DNA of 64,000 nucleotides from Hyphomicrobium methylovorum (GCF_013626205.1 NZ_QHJE01000001.1:2212501-2276500); one strand, 5' to 3'. Positions 24,554-35,155 are shown, counted from the first letter of the stretch. Notes: generated by a model from the sequence alone, not told the origin. Made by a program: numbers and translations.

Positions 24554-26442
24554 CAGAATGCCTGCCCAAGACCGATGTAGACAGCGACCGAGGAATGTTC
24601 GTCGCGATCGGTCAGCGGCGTTGCGACGTCGATGCGCAGCGGACCAATAGCGGTGTAGTATCGCAAGCCCAGGCCTGCGCCGATGAAGATATCGGAGAAC
24701 GACGGCCAGGGATTGTCGGTGACCGATGCGGCATCAATGAACGGGACGATGCCGAATTGTTCGGTGACGCGGAGTCGAAGTTCCGCCGATGCGCTGACAT
24801 AGCCGAGCCCGCCGATGACATTGCCGTCGAGCATCGGGCCGAGGCTTCGATAATCGTATCCGCGAACCGATCCGCCGCCGCCTGCAAAGAAGCGCGTCGA
24901 AGCGGGAACTTCAGAGAGCGCAGCACCCGCAATCGAACCCGCACCGATCCGTCCGGCAAGGACAGCATGGCCGTCCGCATCGAGCGCCTGGTACGTTGCT
25001 GCCTGGACCTCCGACTTATTGAATACGACGCCTCGGATGGCTTCGGCCGTTGGAGTTACGGCGGCGAGAATGGAAACGCCGGTCGTCGCGTCCAATGGCT
25101 TGTCGCGCGTGTCGTAAGCGGCTTCGATGGGAAGGCTTATCAGCAGATAATCATTCTGGCCGAATGCGTCGTCCACGCGCGAGAACTTCGTTGCGAGGGA
25201 AACCGAGCCGGAAAGTGCGGGACTGAAGACGTGCGCCAAGCCGACTTTCGCGGACGCATCGAGGCTTTCGTACGTATCTGGGTGTTCGCGCGCGAGACGG
25301 AATTCGCTGATGAGATCTGTATCGACGTCGAGCACGCCCGGCTTGGTGTAGATCGCAGCTGCATCGAATTCGAGTTGCGAAATGTTATCGCCAATTCGCG
25401 ATAGGCCTCCTTCGAGGCGGAGGTGTTCGCCTTCGCCGAAGAAGTTGCGGTGTCCCCAATGCGCTTCAATCTCTGCGCCGTCAGTGGATGAGAGCGACGC
25501 TGTTGCGCCGAAGTAGCGAGGCTTTCGTTCGACGACTTCAAGGCTGACCGGGATGCCGCCGTTAGGATCGACTGCGTTGCCTTCGACGACCCTCACGCTC
25601 TCCACGCTTGGCATCTTCGCCAGACGGTCACGCGCTCGCTTCAAGTCTGCCGGGCTAAACCGTTGACCCGGCTCCAGCTTGCTCTGGTCCATGACTGTGT
25701 CGTGATTGAGCGTCGGCGCGCCGGAAACGCCAACCCAACCGTAGACGGCAGGCGGGCCTGGATCGATCTCTACGTGAACATCGACGGCGTGCTGCGCGTG
25801 ATCGGCGGATATGTCTTTGTCTACGACGCGTGCCAGCGGGAAGCCTGCGACGCGCCACGATTCAACGAGTTTGTCCGTTGCCGCGATGATGATGCTGGAC
25901 TTCGCAGGGGCGCCGCGCACAAGGCCGAGATCTTCTGCCGTTATGGATGGCGCTTCGTTGGGATGAGAGCGCTGCGTGAGTTGAACGTTGCCGAAGGCGA
26001 AGCGTGGTCCGGTCGCGATGTTGAACGCGACTTCGATGCGCGCGTCTTTTGCAGTGCTTAACGTAGCGGGATCGAGACCTTCGAGTTTTTGTCCGGCGAT
26101 CCGAATGTCGATGTCGCCTGCATAGTAGCCGTCGCTATAGAGGGCCGCCCGGATCTGATCGACGTCGCCGCGTGTGCGCGCGACCAGGGTGTAGGCGTCC
26201 TGCGCGCCGTGCTCTTGCTCCTGCATCGTGTGCGATACGTCGGAGATCAGTTTTTCAAGCGAGCTGCTGTCTTCGGTTCCGGAGATGTTCAGCGATGTGT
26301 GATAGGCGAGGTCGCCTGCCGCGACCGATGAGGTCTCGCCAAAAATATGCACCCCGAATAGCTCCAGGGCGTCGGCCGGGCCAGCCTTTGCAATCGATGC
26401 GATCGCAATTGCCAGCATGCCAAATTGCCGGGCTTTGCGCAC
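24553..26442 (-). CDS. tamA: Outer-membrane assembly factor TamA (Omp85 family)
   Basis: A 629-residue protein with a signal peptide (cleavage near ADA-LEL), three POTRA-type domains in residues about 40-270 and a C-terminal 16-strand Omp85 barrel ending in Phe. The barrel carries GGGGSVRGYDYRSLGP, the conserved lid-loop motif (VRGF/Y family). It is the outer-membrane partner of TamB, with which it overlaps. Confidence 0.9.
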   Translation of the reverse strand: MRKARQFGMLAIAIASIAKAGPADALELFGVHIFGETSSVAAGDLAYHTSLNISGTEDSSSLEKLISDVSHTMQEQEHGAQDAYTLVARTRGDVDQIRAALYSDGYYAGDIDIRIAGQKLEGLDPATLSTAKDARIEVAFNIATGPRFAFGNVQLTQRSHPNEAPSITAEDLGLVRGAPAKSSIIIAATDKLVESWRVAGFPLARVVDKDISADHAQHAVDVHVEIDPGPPAVYGWVGVSGAPTLNHDTVMDQSKLEPGQRFSPADLKRARDRLAKMPSVESVRVVEGNAVDPNGGIPVSLEVVERKPRYFGATASLSSTDGAEIEAHWGHRNFFGEGEHLRLEGGLSRIGDNISQLEFDAAAIYTKPGVLDVDTDLISEFRLAREHPDTYESLDASAKVGLAHVFSPALSGSVSLATKFSRVDDAFGQNDYLLISLPIEAAYDTRDKPLDATTGVSILAAVTPTAEAIRGVVFNKSEVQAATYQALDADGHAVLAGRIGAGSIAGAALSEVPASTRFFAGGGGSVRGYDYRSLGPMLDGNVIGGLGYVSASAELRLRVTEQFGIVPFIDAASVTDNPWPSFSDIFIGAGLGLRYYTAIGPLRIDVATPLTDRDEHSSVAVYIGLGQAF

Positions 26443-26714
26443 GGTCGTGTCTTCCCCCTTAGACGCAAACGCAAAGCGACCCGATGCTTTGGCCGAGACG
26501 AAAGATGCCTCAGGCTATTCGTCAGAATTTGTTGAGCAAAAGGACGGCATTCATGCCGAATCACTTTGCTTTTCAAAGCTTAGGTGAGGGGGGATCTATG
26601 GACAATCTTTGACGGCATCGGCGAACGTGCGAAGCGAATAGAGGCGTGCTGAATCGCTAGAATCGTGAAGCTGATTCGCGATTAATGCGGACTCGAAAAA
26701 TGCCGTCGACGCAA
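26443..26714. other. Upstream region of tamA
   Basis: No gene, repeat or terminator is recognised here apart from chance open frames. It presumably contains the tamA promoter. Confidence 0.4.
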
Positions 26715-26752
26715 CAAAAAATCCCCGGCACGCGTGCGCCGGGGACGTTTTT
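26715..26752. terminator. Bidirectional terminator
   Basis: An 8-bp GC stem (TCCCCGGC/GCCGGGGA, 26722-26729 and 26738-26745) with AAAAAA on the left and a T-run on the right. It ends the small leftward gene at 26798-26944. Confidence 0.75.
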
Positions 26753-26797
26753 ATTTGCAAACGGAAGATCGTACTTTCGTCGATCCGGATGTATCGC

Positions 26798-26944
26798 TCA
26801 CTTTGCGAGTTGAACGATGACGAGCATCTCGACAAAAGCCACGAGTACCACAAGCCAAACGAGCAGCGTGCGGGCTCCCAATTTGTCACTCAGTTCTTTT
26901 TCGCGCTCAGAGATGGCAGGCGCGATTGCAGTTGATTCGTCCAT
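26798..26944 (-). CDS. 48-residue membrane protein
   Basis: ATG 26944 follows AAGGA at normal spacing. The product has a polar, charged N-terminus (residues 1-23, possibly a short helix) and one membrane segment (TLLVWLVVLVAFVEMLVIV). A terminator hairpin follows the stop. Too short to assign; the clean ribosome-binding site and terminator support it. Confidence 0.6.
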   Translation of the reverse strand: MDESTAIAPAISEREKELSDKLGARTLLVWLVVLVAFVEMLVIVQLAK

Positions 26945-27032
26945 CGGTGGATGTCCTTGAAATAGGGCAACGCCGGCACCGCACTCTTTGGGTGCGGCGT
27001 CTGAAAAAGGGCGATGATTTTCAAACAGAGAA

Positions 27033-27380
27033 TCAGGCGGCGGGTGGGTCACGCGGGTTGTTCGTGACGCGAGCCAAAGGCAGCGAGACGTGAACGGTTG
27101 CCGAACTCTGCGGGGCGTAGATGGCCCGCTTTTCCGCATCGGTAATGGTCGCCGGGACGCCGGAGCCGGGATGGTGGCGATCCGTTTTTACGCTGTGATC
27201 ACTGAGAACATGCGCGCGAATCGTGGCTTCGAGCTGCGACGGGAGCGTGAAGCCCTGATCGCTGATGCGCGAGACAGTTTGAAGCGACGGAGGCGACAGC
27301 GTGTGCGGCGTTGCTGCGTGCGCGAGAAGCAGCGCGACGCTTGCAAGAACAAAAAGTGCTATTCGCCCGGTTATTTTCAT
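27033..27380 (-). CDS. Small secreted hypothetical protein
   Basis: A 115-residue protein with a signal peptide (residues 1-22, ending LLAHA) and a polar His/Thr/Pro-rich mature part. ATG 27380 is chosen because the signal peptide begins there; ATG 27401 is also possible. No domain. It lies divergent from the acyltransferase gene. Confidence 0.45.
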   Translation of the reverse strand: MKITGRIALFVLASVALLLAHAATPHTLSPPSLQTVSRISDQGFTLPSQLEATIRAHVLSDHSVKTDRHHPGSGVPATITDAEKRAIYAPQSSATVHVSLPLARVTNNPRDPPAA

Positions 27381-27528
27381 TGGATGGCGAGGGTAGGACA
27401 TTCCCGCCCGGATGCCAATCGCTGCGCCGTATGTCATAAAAAAGTGCGTGGGGCTTTGCGAATAGGGCGGCTCGAAGCACCACACGCTGGTTATATGCCA
27501 TCGGCTCGGGGCTGAACGGAGGGGTTTG

Positions 27529-29472
27529 GTGGGGAACGACAGGTTTGCGTATCGCCCGGAGCTCGACGGTCTTCGTGCGATCGCGGTAACGTCCGTCCTT
27601 CTTTGCCATCTTGGCGTGCCGGGATTCTCGGGCGGGTACGTCGGCGTCGATATCTTTTTCGTTCTGTCCGGATTTCTGATTTCGCGGCTGATTGCTGACG
27701 ACCTTCGTGTGGGGCGCTTCAGTCTGGCGGATTTCTACGAGCGTCGCATACGCCGCATCGTGCCGGCATTGGTGGTCGTGTTGGCATGCGTGTCTTTCGC
27801 GGCGCTGCTCCTTTTGATGCCGGACGAGCTCAAGCAGTATGGGCGAACACTTACGGCGGCGGCGCTCTCCATCAGCAACGTCTGGTTCTGGCTGCATACG
27901 TCGTATTTTGCGCCGGGGGCGGCGACGCAGCCGCTGCTTCATACTTGGAGCCTCGGAATCGAAGAGCAGTTCTATGTGATTTTTCCGCTGCTGCTTGCCG
28001 GGCTTTATAAGTTTAGCCGCAGAGCGGTTCCGGCAGTCATATGGATCCTGCTGCTTGTTTCACTTGGCTTGAGCGCGCTATTTCTTTCGGTAGGTCCGAA
28101 GGCGACGTTCTATCTGCTTCATAGCCGCGCCTGGGAATTGCTGGTGGGGACTGTGCTGGCGCTTGGCCTTGTGCCTGCGCCACGAAATGAGCGGCAGAAA
28201 GAGTTCGCGGGATTTGCAGGGCTGGCGGCGATTGCTGTGGCGATCGTGTTTTATACGGACAAAATGCCATTTCCGGGCCCTGCAGCGCTCCTGCCGTGTG
28301 TTGGTGCGGGGCTCATCATCTGGGCTGGCGCCGGGCACACCGTTGAGCGGTTGTTAAGTGCGCGAGGCCCGGTTTTCATCGGGCTCATTTCCTACAGTCT
28401 TTATCTGTGGCATTGGCCGCTGATCGTATTCGCGAAGCTGTTGCTATCCAGAGCGATAACACCGCTCGATCAGATTTCTCTCGCTGCCGTATCCATTGCG
28501 CTTGCATTTCTGACATGGCGTTTCGTTGAGACGCCATTCCGGCGGCGCGGCACGGCCAGCACTTCGCAGTGGGGCACGTTTGCTGCTGGTGGCGTTGGAA
28601 TTGGTGCGCTGGTGGCGTGCGGCGCTTTCGTTGCTTTGACGAAAGGGCTTCCGGGGCGATTTTCTCCAGACGTGCTTGCGCTGGCTGCCGCTGCAAAGGA
28701 CTCGAGCCCTTTACGCAGAAAATGCCATTTCGACGGATCGGCGCGCGGGGACTACGATAACTCGTGTGTGCTCGGCGCGGATGTGCCCCCTACGATCGTC
28801 GTCTACGGCGACAGTCATGGCGCAGAGTTAAGCGTGGCGCTTGCGTCGCTTGCGGAGGCACGAGGAACGAGCGTGCGTCAGTTGACGGCATCCGGCTGTC
28901 CACCTGCGACTGGCTTCAACTATCCGAACCGACCGCAATGCTCGGTCTATAACGCGCACATGATGGAAGATCTGCTCGCGGCGCCGCCAGGCACGACCAT
29001 CATTATTGCTGCAAACTCGTTTGGTTGGGCGAATGGGGAAACGCCGGGCTTCATGGCCGGGTTGAAGGACGTCGTGGAGAGGCTTTCCGCCGCAGGGCAG
29101 CGCTTGGTCGTTCTTGGGCCGGTGCCGCCGCATCCGAATGAGGTGCCAGTGCCGGGAGCCTTGGCGCGCCGGGCGTTGTTCGGAGAAACGCCGGAAACCT
29201 ATACATTTCAGCCCGACATGGGGAAAATGCTCCTTCTCGAAGCGGGTCTTAAAGGAATAGCGGCGGACGCGGGCGCCCGGTACGTAACGCTGTTGCCGTT
29301 TCTTTGTCCCGGCGGGCTGTGCCGGGCTGACATCGACGGCGCGGTGCTTTATTTCGACGATAATCACCTGACCGTCAGCGGGGCTAAGCTGGTTGCGACG
29401 CGCGTGCTCGCTTCCGTTCTCTGGCCTACGGCGACGGCGACAAAGATTTCCGATACCACGCGGCGCGAATAG
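27529..29472 (+). CDS. Acyltransferase-3/SGNH membrane protein (OafA/YrhL type)
   Basis: A 647-residue integral membrane O-acyltransferase: FAYRPELDGLRAIAV at the start, FFVLSGFLISRL, about ten transmembrane segments to residue 370, then a periplasmic SGNH domain with VVYGDSHGAEL (nucleophilic Ser) and the DDNHLT His block near the end. The class transfers acetyl or similar groups to surface polysaccharides. GTG 27529 is preferred because GGAGGG sits six bases upstream. Substrate unknown. Confidence 0.9.
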   Translation: MGNDRFAYRPELDGLRAIAVTSVLLCHLGVPGFSGGYVGVDIFFVLSGFLISRLIADDLRVGRFSLADFYERRIRRIVPALVVVLACVSFAALLLLMPDELKQYGRTLTAAALSISNVWFWLHTSYFAPGAATQPLLHTWSLGIEEQFYVIFPLLLAGLYKFSRRAVPAVIWILLLVSLGLSALFLSVGPKATFYLLHSRAWELLVGTVLALGLVPAPRNERQKEFAGFAGLAAIAVAIVFYTDKMPFPGPAALLPCVGAGLIIWAGAGHTVERLLSARGPVFIGLISYSLYLWHWPLIVFAKLLLSRAITPLDQISLAAVSIALAFLTWRFVETPFRRRGTASTSQWGTFAAGGVGIGALVACGAFVALTKGLPGRFSPDVLALAAAAKDSSPLRRKCHFDGSARGDYDNSCVLGADVPPTIVVYGDSHGAELSVALASLAEARGTSVRQLTASGCPPATGFNYPNRPQCSVYNAHMMEDLLAAPPGTTIIIAANSFGWANGETPGFMAGLKDVVERLSAAGQRLVVLGPVPPHPNEVPVPGALARRALFGETPETYTFQPDMGKMLLLEAGLKGIAADAGARYVTLLPFLCPGGLCRADIDGAVLYFDDNHLTVSGAKLVATRVLASVLWPTATATKISDTTRRE

Positions 29473-29500
29473 CTCCGCGAGAATTGATGCTTTAGTTCAC

Positions 29501-30373
29501 ATGACACCATCCAGCAGCGAAAACGATTTGCATCTCTCTGAGAGCGTTGCCGTAGCGGCGTTCTACAAATTCGTCGACATCGATGCGACGGACAATCTGC
29601 GCGAAGACGCGCTGGCTTTACTTGATGCGCATGGCATCAAGGGCACGATGCTGATTGCGACCGAAGGCATCAACGCGACGATTTCGGGAACCGATGATGC
29701 GATCGCGCAGGTCATCGCAGGCTTGCGTTCGGATGCACGTTTCTCAGATCTTGAGGTGAAACTCTCACGTGCGCCGCGGCAGCCGTTTCGGCGGCTCAAG
29801 GTGAAAGTGAAGCGTGAGATCGTTACGCTCGACGCTCCTGAGGCGCGGCCCTCGGCAGCGACCGGCCGGTTCGTTGCGCCGGCGGATTGGAATGCGTTGA
29901 TTTCCCAGCCGGACGTTCTCCTGATCGATACGCGGAACGATTACGAGGTTCAGATCGGGACGTTTGAAGGCGCGCAGAATCCGAAGACGCGATCGTTCGG
30001 TGAGTTCCGTGATTACGTTGCGAATGAGCTGGCGCAGAATCCGCAGCGGAAGATCGCGATGTTCTGCACGGGCGGCATTCGGTGCGAGAAGGCGAGCGCG
30101 TATCTCATCACAAAAGGATTCACCGACGTTAATCAGCTCTGCGGCGGCATCCTGAAGTATCTCGAAGACATTGCGCCGGAAGAGAGCCTGTGGCGCGGTG
30201 AGTGCTTCGTTTTTGATGAGCGCGTGGCGCTGGGGCAGGGATTGCAGCAGGGCAATCACACCCTATGTGCGTCTTGCGGTGTGCCGATGCCGTTGGGATC
30301 GGATACGCTAGAAGCAAGTCTCCGGTGCGATCAATGTGCGGAGGATCGCGCATCGTCGTCGTGCGGTAACTGA
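29501..30373 (+). CDS. trhO: tRNA uridine(34) hydroxylase (rhodanese-like)
   Basis: A 290-residue protein with an acylphosphatase-like N-domain (residues about 15-110), a rhodanese domain with active-site FCTGGIRCEKA (Cys near 189) and a C-terminal zinc ribbon (CASC...CDQC). This layout is that of TrhO/YceA, which hydroxylates U34 of tRNA. ATG 29501 lies 29 bases after the upstream gene; ribosome-binding site is weak. Stand-alone. Confidence 0.9.
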   Translation: MTPSSSENDLHLSESVAVAAFYKFVDIDATDNLREDALALLDAHGIKGTMLIATEGINATISGTDDAIAQVIAGLRSDARFSDLEVKLSRAPRQPFRRLKVKVKREIVTLDAPEARPSAATGRFVAPADWNALISQPDVLLIDTRNDYEVQIGTFEGAQNPKTRSFGEFRDYVANELAQNPQRKIAMFCTGGIRCEKASAYLITKGFTDVNQLCGGILKYLEDIAPEESLWRGECFVFDERVALGQGLQQGNHTLCASCGVPMPLGSDTLEASLRCDQCAEDRASSSCGN

Positions 30374-30586
30374 TGAGTTAACGCCGGGTCACTTGGGTCC
30401 AGAACGCGGCACTTGCCCGTTGAAATCAAAGCCTGTTCATCGTGGCCGCGCGAGTTTGGGCTAAGGCTGCCCTTTTCGGCATCCGCCCACCGTTAGGTTG
30501 CGACGTCTCAGGCCTCTCAGAGCAATTCCGATAGTGCTATAGAGGGCTGTTCGCTCCTGGTGAGTAAGTTCAGGTATCTTTCAGAG
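30374..30586. other. Region before the cobalamin genes
   Basis: No gene is seen, and no second B12 riboswitch: the aptamer's conserved boxes are absent. The promoter of the bluB-cobA gene should lie here, but none stands out. Confidence 0.45.
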
Positions 30587-32074
30587 ATGACGTCCCGATC
30601 GCCTACCGATGGAACCGCTGGCCAGCCGGCGTCGCTCGAACAGTTGGTTCGCTGGCGGCGCGATGTGCGGCGTTTCAAGCCGGATCCGGTCGCGGATGAT
30701 CTCATCGAGCGGCTGCTGAGGCTCGCCGATCTGGCGCCTTCCGTTGGAAATAGCCAACCTTGGCGTATCCTCAATGTGAAAGATGGTGCTGCACGTCTCG
30801 CGGTGGCCCGGCAGTTCGAACGGGAGCGGAGCCGGACGGTGAGCGGCTATGAGGGCGATCAAGCGACCCTCTACAACAAATTGAAGCTAGCCGGGTTCGA
30901 CGCGGCGCCGGTGCATCTCGCAATTTTCTGCGACCATGACTCTGCGCAAGGACACGGCCTTGGCCAGCAGACGATGCCGGAGACGCTGGATCATTCGTGC
31001 GCTTGCATGGTGACGGTGTTGTGGCTGGCTGCGCGCGAAGCGGGGCTGGGACTTGGTTGGGTTTCGATTGTGGAACCGGCCGCGATTGCTGAGACGCTAG
31101 GTGTTTCCAAAAGCTGGAAGCTGATCGGATACATTCTTCTCGGCTGGCCGGAGGAAGAGCATCTTGATCCTGAGCTCGAGCGATATGGGTGGCAGCCTCG
31201 GACGCCGTTCGAGGGCCGATATCGTGAACTTGGGAAGGTGGAGGACACGTCTGCTCCGTCAAAAGATGCACCGCGCTCGCAGTCGGGTGGTTCGGTAACG
31301 CTTGTCGGTGCGGGGCCAGGCGATCCTGAATTGCTGACACTCAAGGCTCTTCGTGCGCTGCAGACTGCCGACGTGGTGCTGTACGACAATCTGGTTGCGC
31401 GGCCGATCCTGGATTATGTGCGGCTTGGCGCGAAGCTGATCGACGTCGGTAAACGCGGCTATCGCAAATCCTGCAAGCAACCCGACATCGACCGGCAACT
31501 GGTTTCCTTCGCGCGAGAAGGCTTGAAGGTGGTGCGGCTGAAATCCGGTGATCCGCTGATCTTCGGGCGTGCAGGCGAGGAGATTGCCGCGTGCCGCGCC
31601 GCGGGTGTTCCGTTGAGTGTCGTGCCGGGCGTTACGTCCGCGCAGGGGGCAGCGGCAAACCTCAAGGTCGCGTTGACGAACCGCGATCATGCACGGCGCC
31701 TGCAGTTCATCACGGCGCACGACCGGCATGGAACGCTTCCCGCCGACATCGATTGGAGCGCTGTTGCAGACCCGGCCGCAACAACCGTCGTTTATATGCC
31801 GAAGCGGACGCTCGCGGAGCTGACCGATATTGCAACCGCGCATGGTCTTGATCCCAAAACGCCAGCGATCGCGGTCGCGAACGCAACGCGCGCTGACGAG
31901 CAGGCGATCATTTCAACAGTTGGAATGGTTGCGGCGGAACTTGGATCGGCGCATCCGGAGGGGCCGGTTCTTGTGATGATCGGCGAAGCGCTGCGACATG
32001 CCACTCCGCTCGACGTGGTTGAGCAGACCGCTGCACTTTTTTCCACCGTCGGTGCAGCGCCGGTTGAATCCTAA
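30587..32074 (+). CDS. BluB-CobA fusion: DMB synthase joined to uroporphyrinogen-III methyltransferase
   Basis: A 495-residue fusion. Residues about 15-215 are BluB (RRDVRRF, APSVGNSQPWR, Y..LKLAGFDAAPVHL, GLGWVSIVEP), the oxygen-dependent enzyme that turns FMNH2 into 5,6-dimethylbenzimidazole, the lower ligand of B12. A short linker (217-235) joins CobA (about 236-491; VGAGPGDPELLT, RLKSGDPLIFGR, VPGVTSAQGAA), which converts uroporphyrinogen III into precorrin-2. The two steps are the start of the ring and the lower ligand. ATG 30587 is chosen over GTG 30560; neither has a clear ribosome-binding site. Confidence 0.9.
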   Translation: MTSRSPTDGTAGQPASLEQLVRWRRDVRRFKPDPVADDLIERLLRLADLAPSVGNSQPWRILNVKDGAARLAVARQFERERSRTVSGYEGDQATLYNKLKLAGFDAAPVHLAIFCDHDSAQGHGLGQQTMPETLDHSCACMVTVLWLAAREAGLGLGWVSIVEPAAIAETLGVSKSWKLIGYILLGWPEEEHLDPELERYGWQPRTPFEGRYRELGKVEDTSAPSKDAPRSQSGGSVTLVGAGPGDPELLTLKALRALQTADVVLYDNLVARPILDYVRLGAKLIDVGKRGYRKSCKQPDIDRQLVSFAREGLKVVRLKSGDPLIFGRAGEEIAACRAAGVPLSVVPGVTSAQGAAANLKVALTNRDHARRLQFITAHDRHGTLPADIDWSAVADPAATTVVYMPKRTLAELTDIATAHGLDPKTPAIAVANATRADEQAIISTVGMVAAELGSAHPEGPVLVMIGEALRHATPLDVVEQTAALFSTVGAAPVES

Positions 32075-32103
32075 GTCATGCGTTCGTCATTTCCGATTGC
32101 CGC

Positions 32104-33078
32104 ATGACAACCTCATCAACGTTGTTCGTTCTTGCGGGTGCTCTCAGCGTCGAAGCGGCGCTGGGCTACCCGCAGCCGATCTATCGGCTGGTGGGCCATC
32201 CTGTGACATGGATTGGCGCGCTGATTTCGGCGTTGGATAGAACTTTCAATCGCGAAAATGCTTCGTTTGGCGAGCGCAAGATGGCGGGCGTTTTCGCGCT
32301 GCTCGTCATCGTGGTTGTTCCGGTTCTCATTGCCGTTTTGATCGAGCGGTTGCTGGGCTTATCCGCGTTTGGGATGATCGCATTGATGCTGATCGCTTCG
32401 ACGTTGTTCGCGAGCCGCAGTCTTTACGATCATGTGCGCGACGTTGCGCGGGCGCTGGACACGGGCGATTTGACCGCTGCGCGTCTTGCCGTTGGACGGA
32501 TCGTCGGCCGCAATCCGGAGACACTCGACGCGCATGGCGTTGCGCGTGCGGCGATTGAAAGTCTGGCCGAGAATGCGTCTGACGGTATCGTTGCGCCGGT
32601 CTTTTGGTTTGCGGTGCTGGGGTTGCCAGGCGTCGTTGCTTACAAAGCCATCAACACGGCCGACAGCATGATCGGGCATCGCACGCCGCGACATGAGGCG
32701 TTTGGCTGGGCGGCGGCCCGGATGGACGATCTGGTGAATTTGCCCGCGTCGCGCTTGACCGGTTTGCTTTTCGCGCTGGCCGCTCTTTTTTCGCAGACGA
32801 CGTCTTGTTCGGGGGCAATCAAGGCGATGCAGCGCGACGCGAAAAATCATCGTTCGCCAAATGCCGGTTGGCCGGAGAGTGCGATGGCGGGTGCGCTGGG
32901 GCTCAAGCTCAACGGGCCGAAGACCTACGGCACGACGTTTGTTGAAGATGCCTACATGGGCGACGGGCGGCGGGATGCAACGGCGGGCGATATTTACGCC
33001 GCGCTCCGCGTTTCGGTGAGCGCCTGGGGATTCATGGTTCTGGCAATTCTCGTGCTCGCGGTCATTTTGCGAGGCTGA
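32104..33078 (+). CDS. cobD: Cobalamin biosynthesis protein CobD (CbiB)
   Basis: A 324-residue membrane protein with the CbiB signatures [10 protein letters not shown] near residue 33, [18 protein letters not shown] and [13 protein letters not shown]. It joins the aminopropanol arm to cobyric acid to make adenosylcobinamide (phosphate). Four or five membrane segments are visible. It ends convergently with cobQ, overlapping it by 17 bases. Confidence 0.9.
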   Translation: MTTSSTLFVLAGALSVEAALGYPQPIYRLVGHPVTWIGALISALDRTFNRENASFGERKMAGVFALLVIVVVPVLIAVLIERLLGLSAFGMIALMLIASTLFASRSLYDHVRDVARALDTGDLTAARLAVGRIVGRNPETLDAHGVARAAIESLAENASDGIVAPVFWFAVLGLPGVVAYKAINTADSMIGHRTPRHEAFGWAAARMDDLVNLPASRLTGLLFALAALFSQTTSCSGAIKAMQRDAKNHRSPNAGWPESAMAGALGLKLNGPKTYGTTFVEDAYMGDGRRDATAGDIYAALRVSVSAWGFMVLAILVLAVILRG

Positions 33079-34528
33079 GAAGCTGCTCGATATCGATATG
33101 CTGCGCGAGATGCTCGGCGAATGCGTCGAGCGTGGCATCAACGTCATGCTCGTAATTGAAGGCGGCACTGCTGTCTGCTTCGATGCCGATGCGCTGCAGC
33201 CAGTGCGCACGCATGCGATCATTGGAAAATAGGCCGTGTACGTAGCAGCCGGAAATGCGTCCCGAAGCGTCGATTGCGCCGTCGGGGCGGCCGCCTGTGA
33301 TCTCCAGCAATGGACGTTCGAGGCCCGGTCCCGTCGATTCTCCGACATGCATTTCGTAACCGTCGAAAGGCACGGGTTGTGCCGATAGCTGGCCCGATAT
33401 CTCGATGAGTTTCTTGTCGCCTGACATGCGCGTTTCGATATCGATATAGCCGAGGCCCGCGACCGTTGCCGGGTTCCCTTCGATGCCGTCGGGATCGTGA
33501 ATGGCCGTGCCGAGCATCTGATAGCCGCCGCAAACGCCCAGCACGTGGCCGCCGCGCCGGATGTGGGCGGCAAGGTCGACATCCCAACCAAAGTCTCGCA
33601 GCGAATTGAGATCGGCAATGGTGGATTTGGAGCCGGGAAGGATGACGAGGCGCGCGTCGCCGGGGATCGGTTCGCCGGAACGCAGAATTTGCAGATCGAC
33701 GCTGGTGTCGAGGCGAAGCGGATCGAAGTCGTCGAAGTTCGAGATGCGCGGATAGGCGAGCACGGCGATGACCGGTTTACCCGTCGGCGCGCGACGTTCG
33801 TCAAGCGCGAGTGCATCTTCGGGCGGCAGGCGCCGCGCTTCGTTGAAGAATGGAACGAGGCCGAGGGCAGGCCATCCGGTGAGATAGGTTATGGCGGTCA
33901 TGCCGTCCGCAAATAGAGTTGGATCGCCGCGCATCTTGTTGACGATGAAGCCTTGGATCATTTGCGCATCGGCGGCATCGAGAACGTGCTTCGTTCCGAC
34001 GAGACTGGCGATGACGCCACCGCGGTCGATGTCACCGATGAGAATTACCGGGACGTCAGCGGTGCGCGCGAAGCCGAGGTTTGCGATGTCGTTTGCTCGG
34101 AGATTGATCTCGGATGCGCTGCCCGCGCCTTCCACCAGCACGATGTCGGCATCGGCCTTCAAGTGTTCGAAGCTTTCAAGCACGGCGGGCATGAGGCTTC
34201 GTTTTTTCGATTGGAATGCGCGCGCACCCGAAGTTTCGATCATGCGCCCCTGCACGATGACTTGTGCGCCGGTTTCGCTTTGGGGCTTGAGCAACACGGG
34301 ATTCATGTGAACGGAGAGCGGAACGCGAGCGGCGCGGGCTTGTAGTGCTTGCGCGCGACCGATCTCGCCGCCGTCAGCCGTAACAGCAGCGTTGTTCGAC
34401 ATATTCTGCGGCTTGAACGGGCGGACGCGGAGGCCGCGGTTCGCACATAGGCGGCAGAGGCCCGCGACGATCAGCGATTTGCCGACGTCGGAGCCTGTGC
34501 CTACGAACATCAGCGCGCGTGCGGGCAT
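33062..34528 (-). CDS. cobQ: Cobyric acid synthase CobQ
   Basis: A 488-residue glutamine amidotransferase. The N-terminal ATP domain has [15 protein letters not shown] and an EGAGS block; the C-terminal GATase1 domain has [11 protein letters not shown] with the nucleophilic Cys and a final YVHGLF. It amidates adenosylcobyrinate a,c-diamide at b, d, e and g. It starts four bases after cobO ends, so it is the last gene of the leftward cobP-cobO-cobQ operon. Confidence 0.95.
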   Translation of the reverse strand: MPARALMFVGTGSDVGKSLIVAGLCRLCANRGLRVRPFKPQNMSNNAAVTADGGEIGRAQALQARAARVPLSVHMNPVLLKPQSETGAQVIVQGRMIETSGARAFQSKKRSLMPAVLESFEHLKADADIVLVEGAGSASEINLRANDIANLGFARTADVPVILIGDIDRGGVIASLVGTKHVLDAADAQMIQGFIVNKMRGDPTLFADGMTAITYLTGWPALGLVPFFNEARRLPPEDALALDERRAPTGKPVIAVLAYPRISNFDDFDPLRLDTSVDLQILRSGEPIPGDARLVILPGSKSTIADLNSLRDFGWDVDLAAHIRRGGHVLGVCGGYQMLGTAIHDPDGIEGNPATVAGLGYIDIETRMSGDKKLIEISGQLSAQPVPFDGYEMHVGESTGPGLERPLLEITGGRPDGAIDASGRISGCYVHGLFSNDRMRAHWLQRIGIEADSSAAFNYEHDVDATLDAFAEHLAQHIDIEQLLSLAK

Positions 34529-34532
34529 GCCT

Positions 34533-35153
34533 TTAGAACTCGATACCCTGCTGTGCCTTGATGCCAGCGGCGAAGTGGTGCTTCGTGGCGCCCATCTCCG
34601 TCACGCCATCAGCCAGTGCGATCAATTCCGGTTTGGCGTTGCGGCCCGTAACGACGACGTGCAAATCGGCGCGACGGTTCCGGAGTGTTTCTATGACGTC
34701 GTCGAGCGGCAGATAATCGTAGCGCAGGGCGATGTTCAATTCGTCCAGGATTAGCAAACGAATTTCGGGATCGGCCATCAACTCCTTGACCTTGGCGAAA
34801 GCGCGTTCAGCGGCGGCGATGTCTCGCGCCTTGTCCTGCGTCTCCCAGGTGAAGCCTTCTCCCATCGTGTGCCAGGAAACCTGATCACCGAAGCGTTCGA
34901 GCGCGGTACGTTCGCCGGTGTGCCACGCACCCTTGATGAACTGCACGACGCCGACTTTCCAGCCGTGCCCGAGTGCACGCAACACGAGGCCGAACGCCGC
35001 CGTCGATTTGCCCTTGCCGGGGCCGGTGTGAATGAGCAGCACACCTTTTTCGACCGTTTTGGACGCGACTTCCGCATCCTGCAGGGCTTTGCGTTTCGCC
35101 ATCTTCGCTTTGTGGCGATCGGCGTCTTCGGTCGTCGTATGGTTCTCGGTCAC
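34533..35153 (-). CDS. cobO: Cob(I)yrinic acid a,c-diamide adenosyltransferase CobO
   Basis: A 206-residue CobA/CobO/BtuR-type enzyme with P-loop [22 protein letters not shown] and [15 protein letters not shown]. It adds the upper adenosyl ligand from ATP to the cobalt. GTG 35153 follows AAAGG and lies two bases after the cobP stop; the longer frame to 35417 merely reads through cobP. Middle gene of the leftward operon. Confidence 0.95.
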   Translation of the reverse strand: MTENHTTTEDADRHKAKMAKRKALQDAEVASKTVEKGVLLIHTGPGKGKSTAAFGLVLRALGHGWKVGVVQFIKGAWHTGERTALERFGDQVSWHTMGEGFTWETQDKARDIAAAERAFAKVKELMADPEIRLLILDELNIALRYDYLPLDDVIETLRNRRADLHVVVTGRNAKPELIALADGVTEMGATKHHFAAGIKAQQGIEF

Positions 35154-35155
35154 GA

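Noticed and set aside
30374-30586. Second B12 riboswitch before bluB-cobA
   Set aside because: The CCGCAACTG core and other aptamer blocks are absent.
32359-33816. Leftward ORF of 485 codons
   Set aside because: It covers parts of cobD and cobQ in the wrong frame; composition is typical of a shadow in GC-rich DNA.
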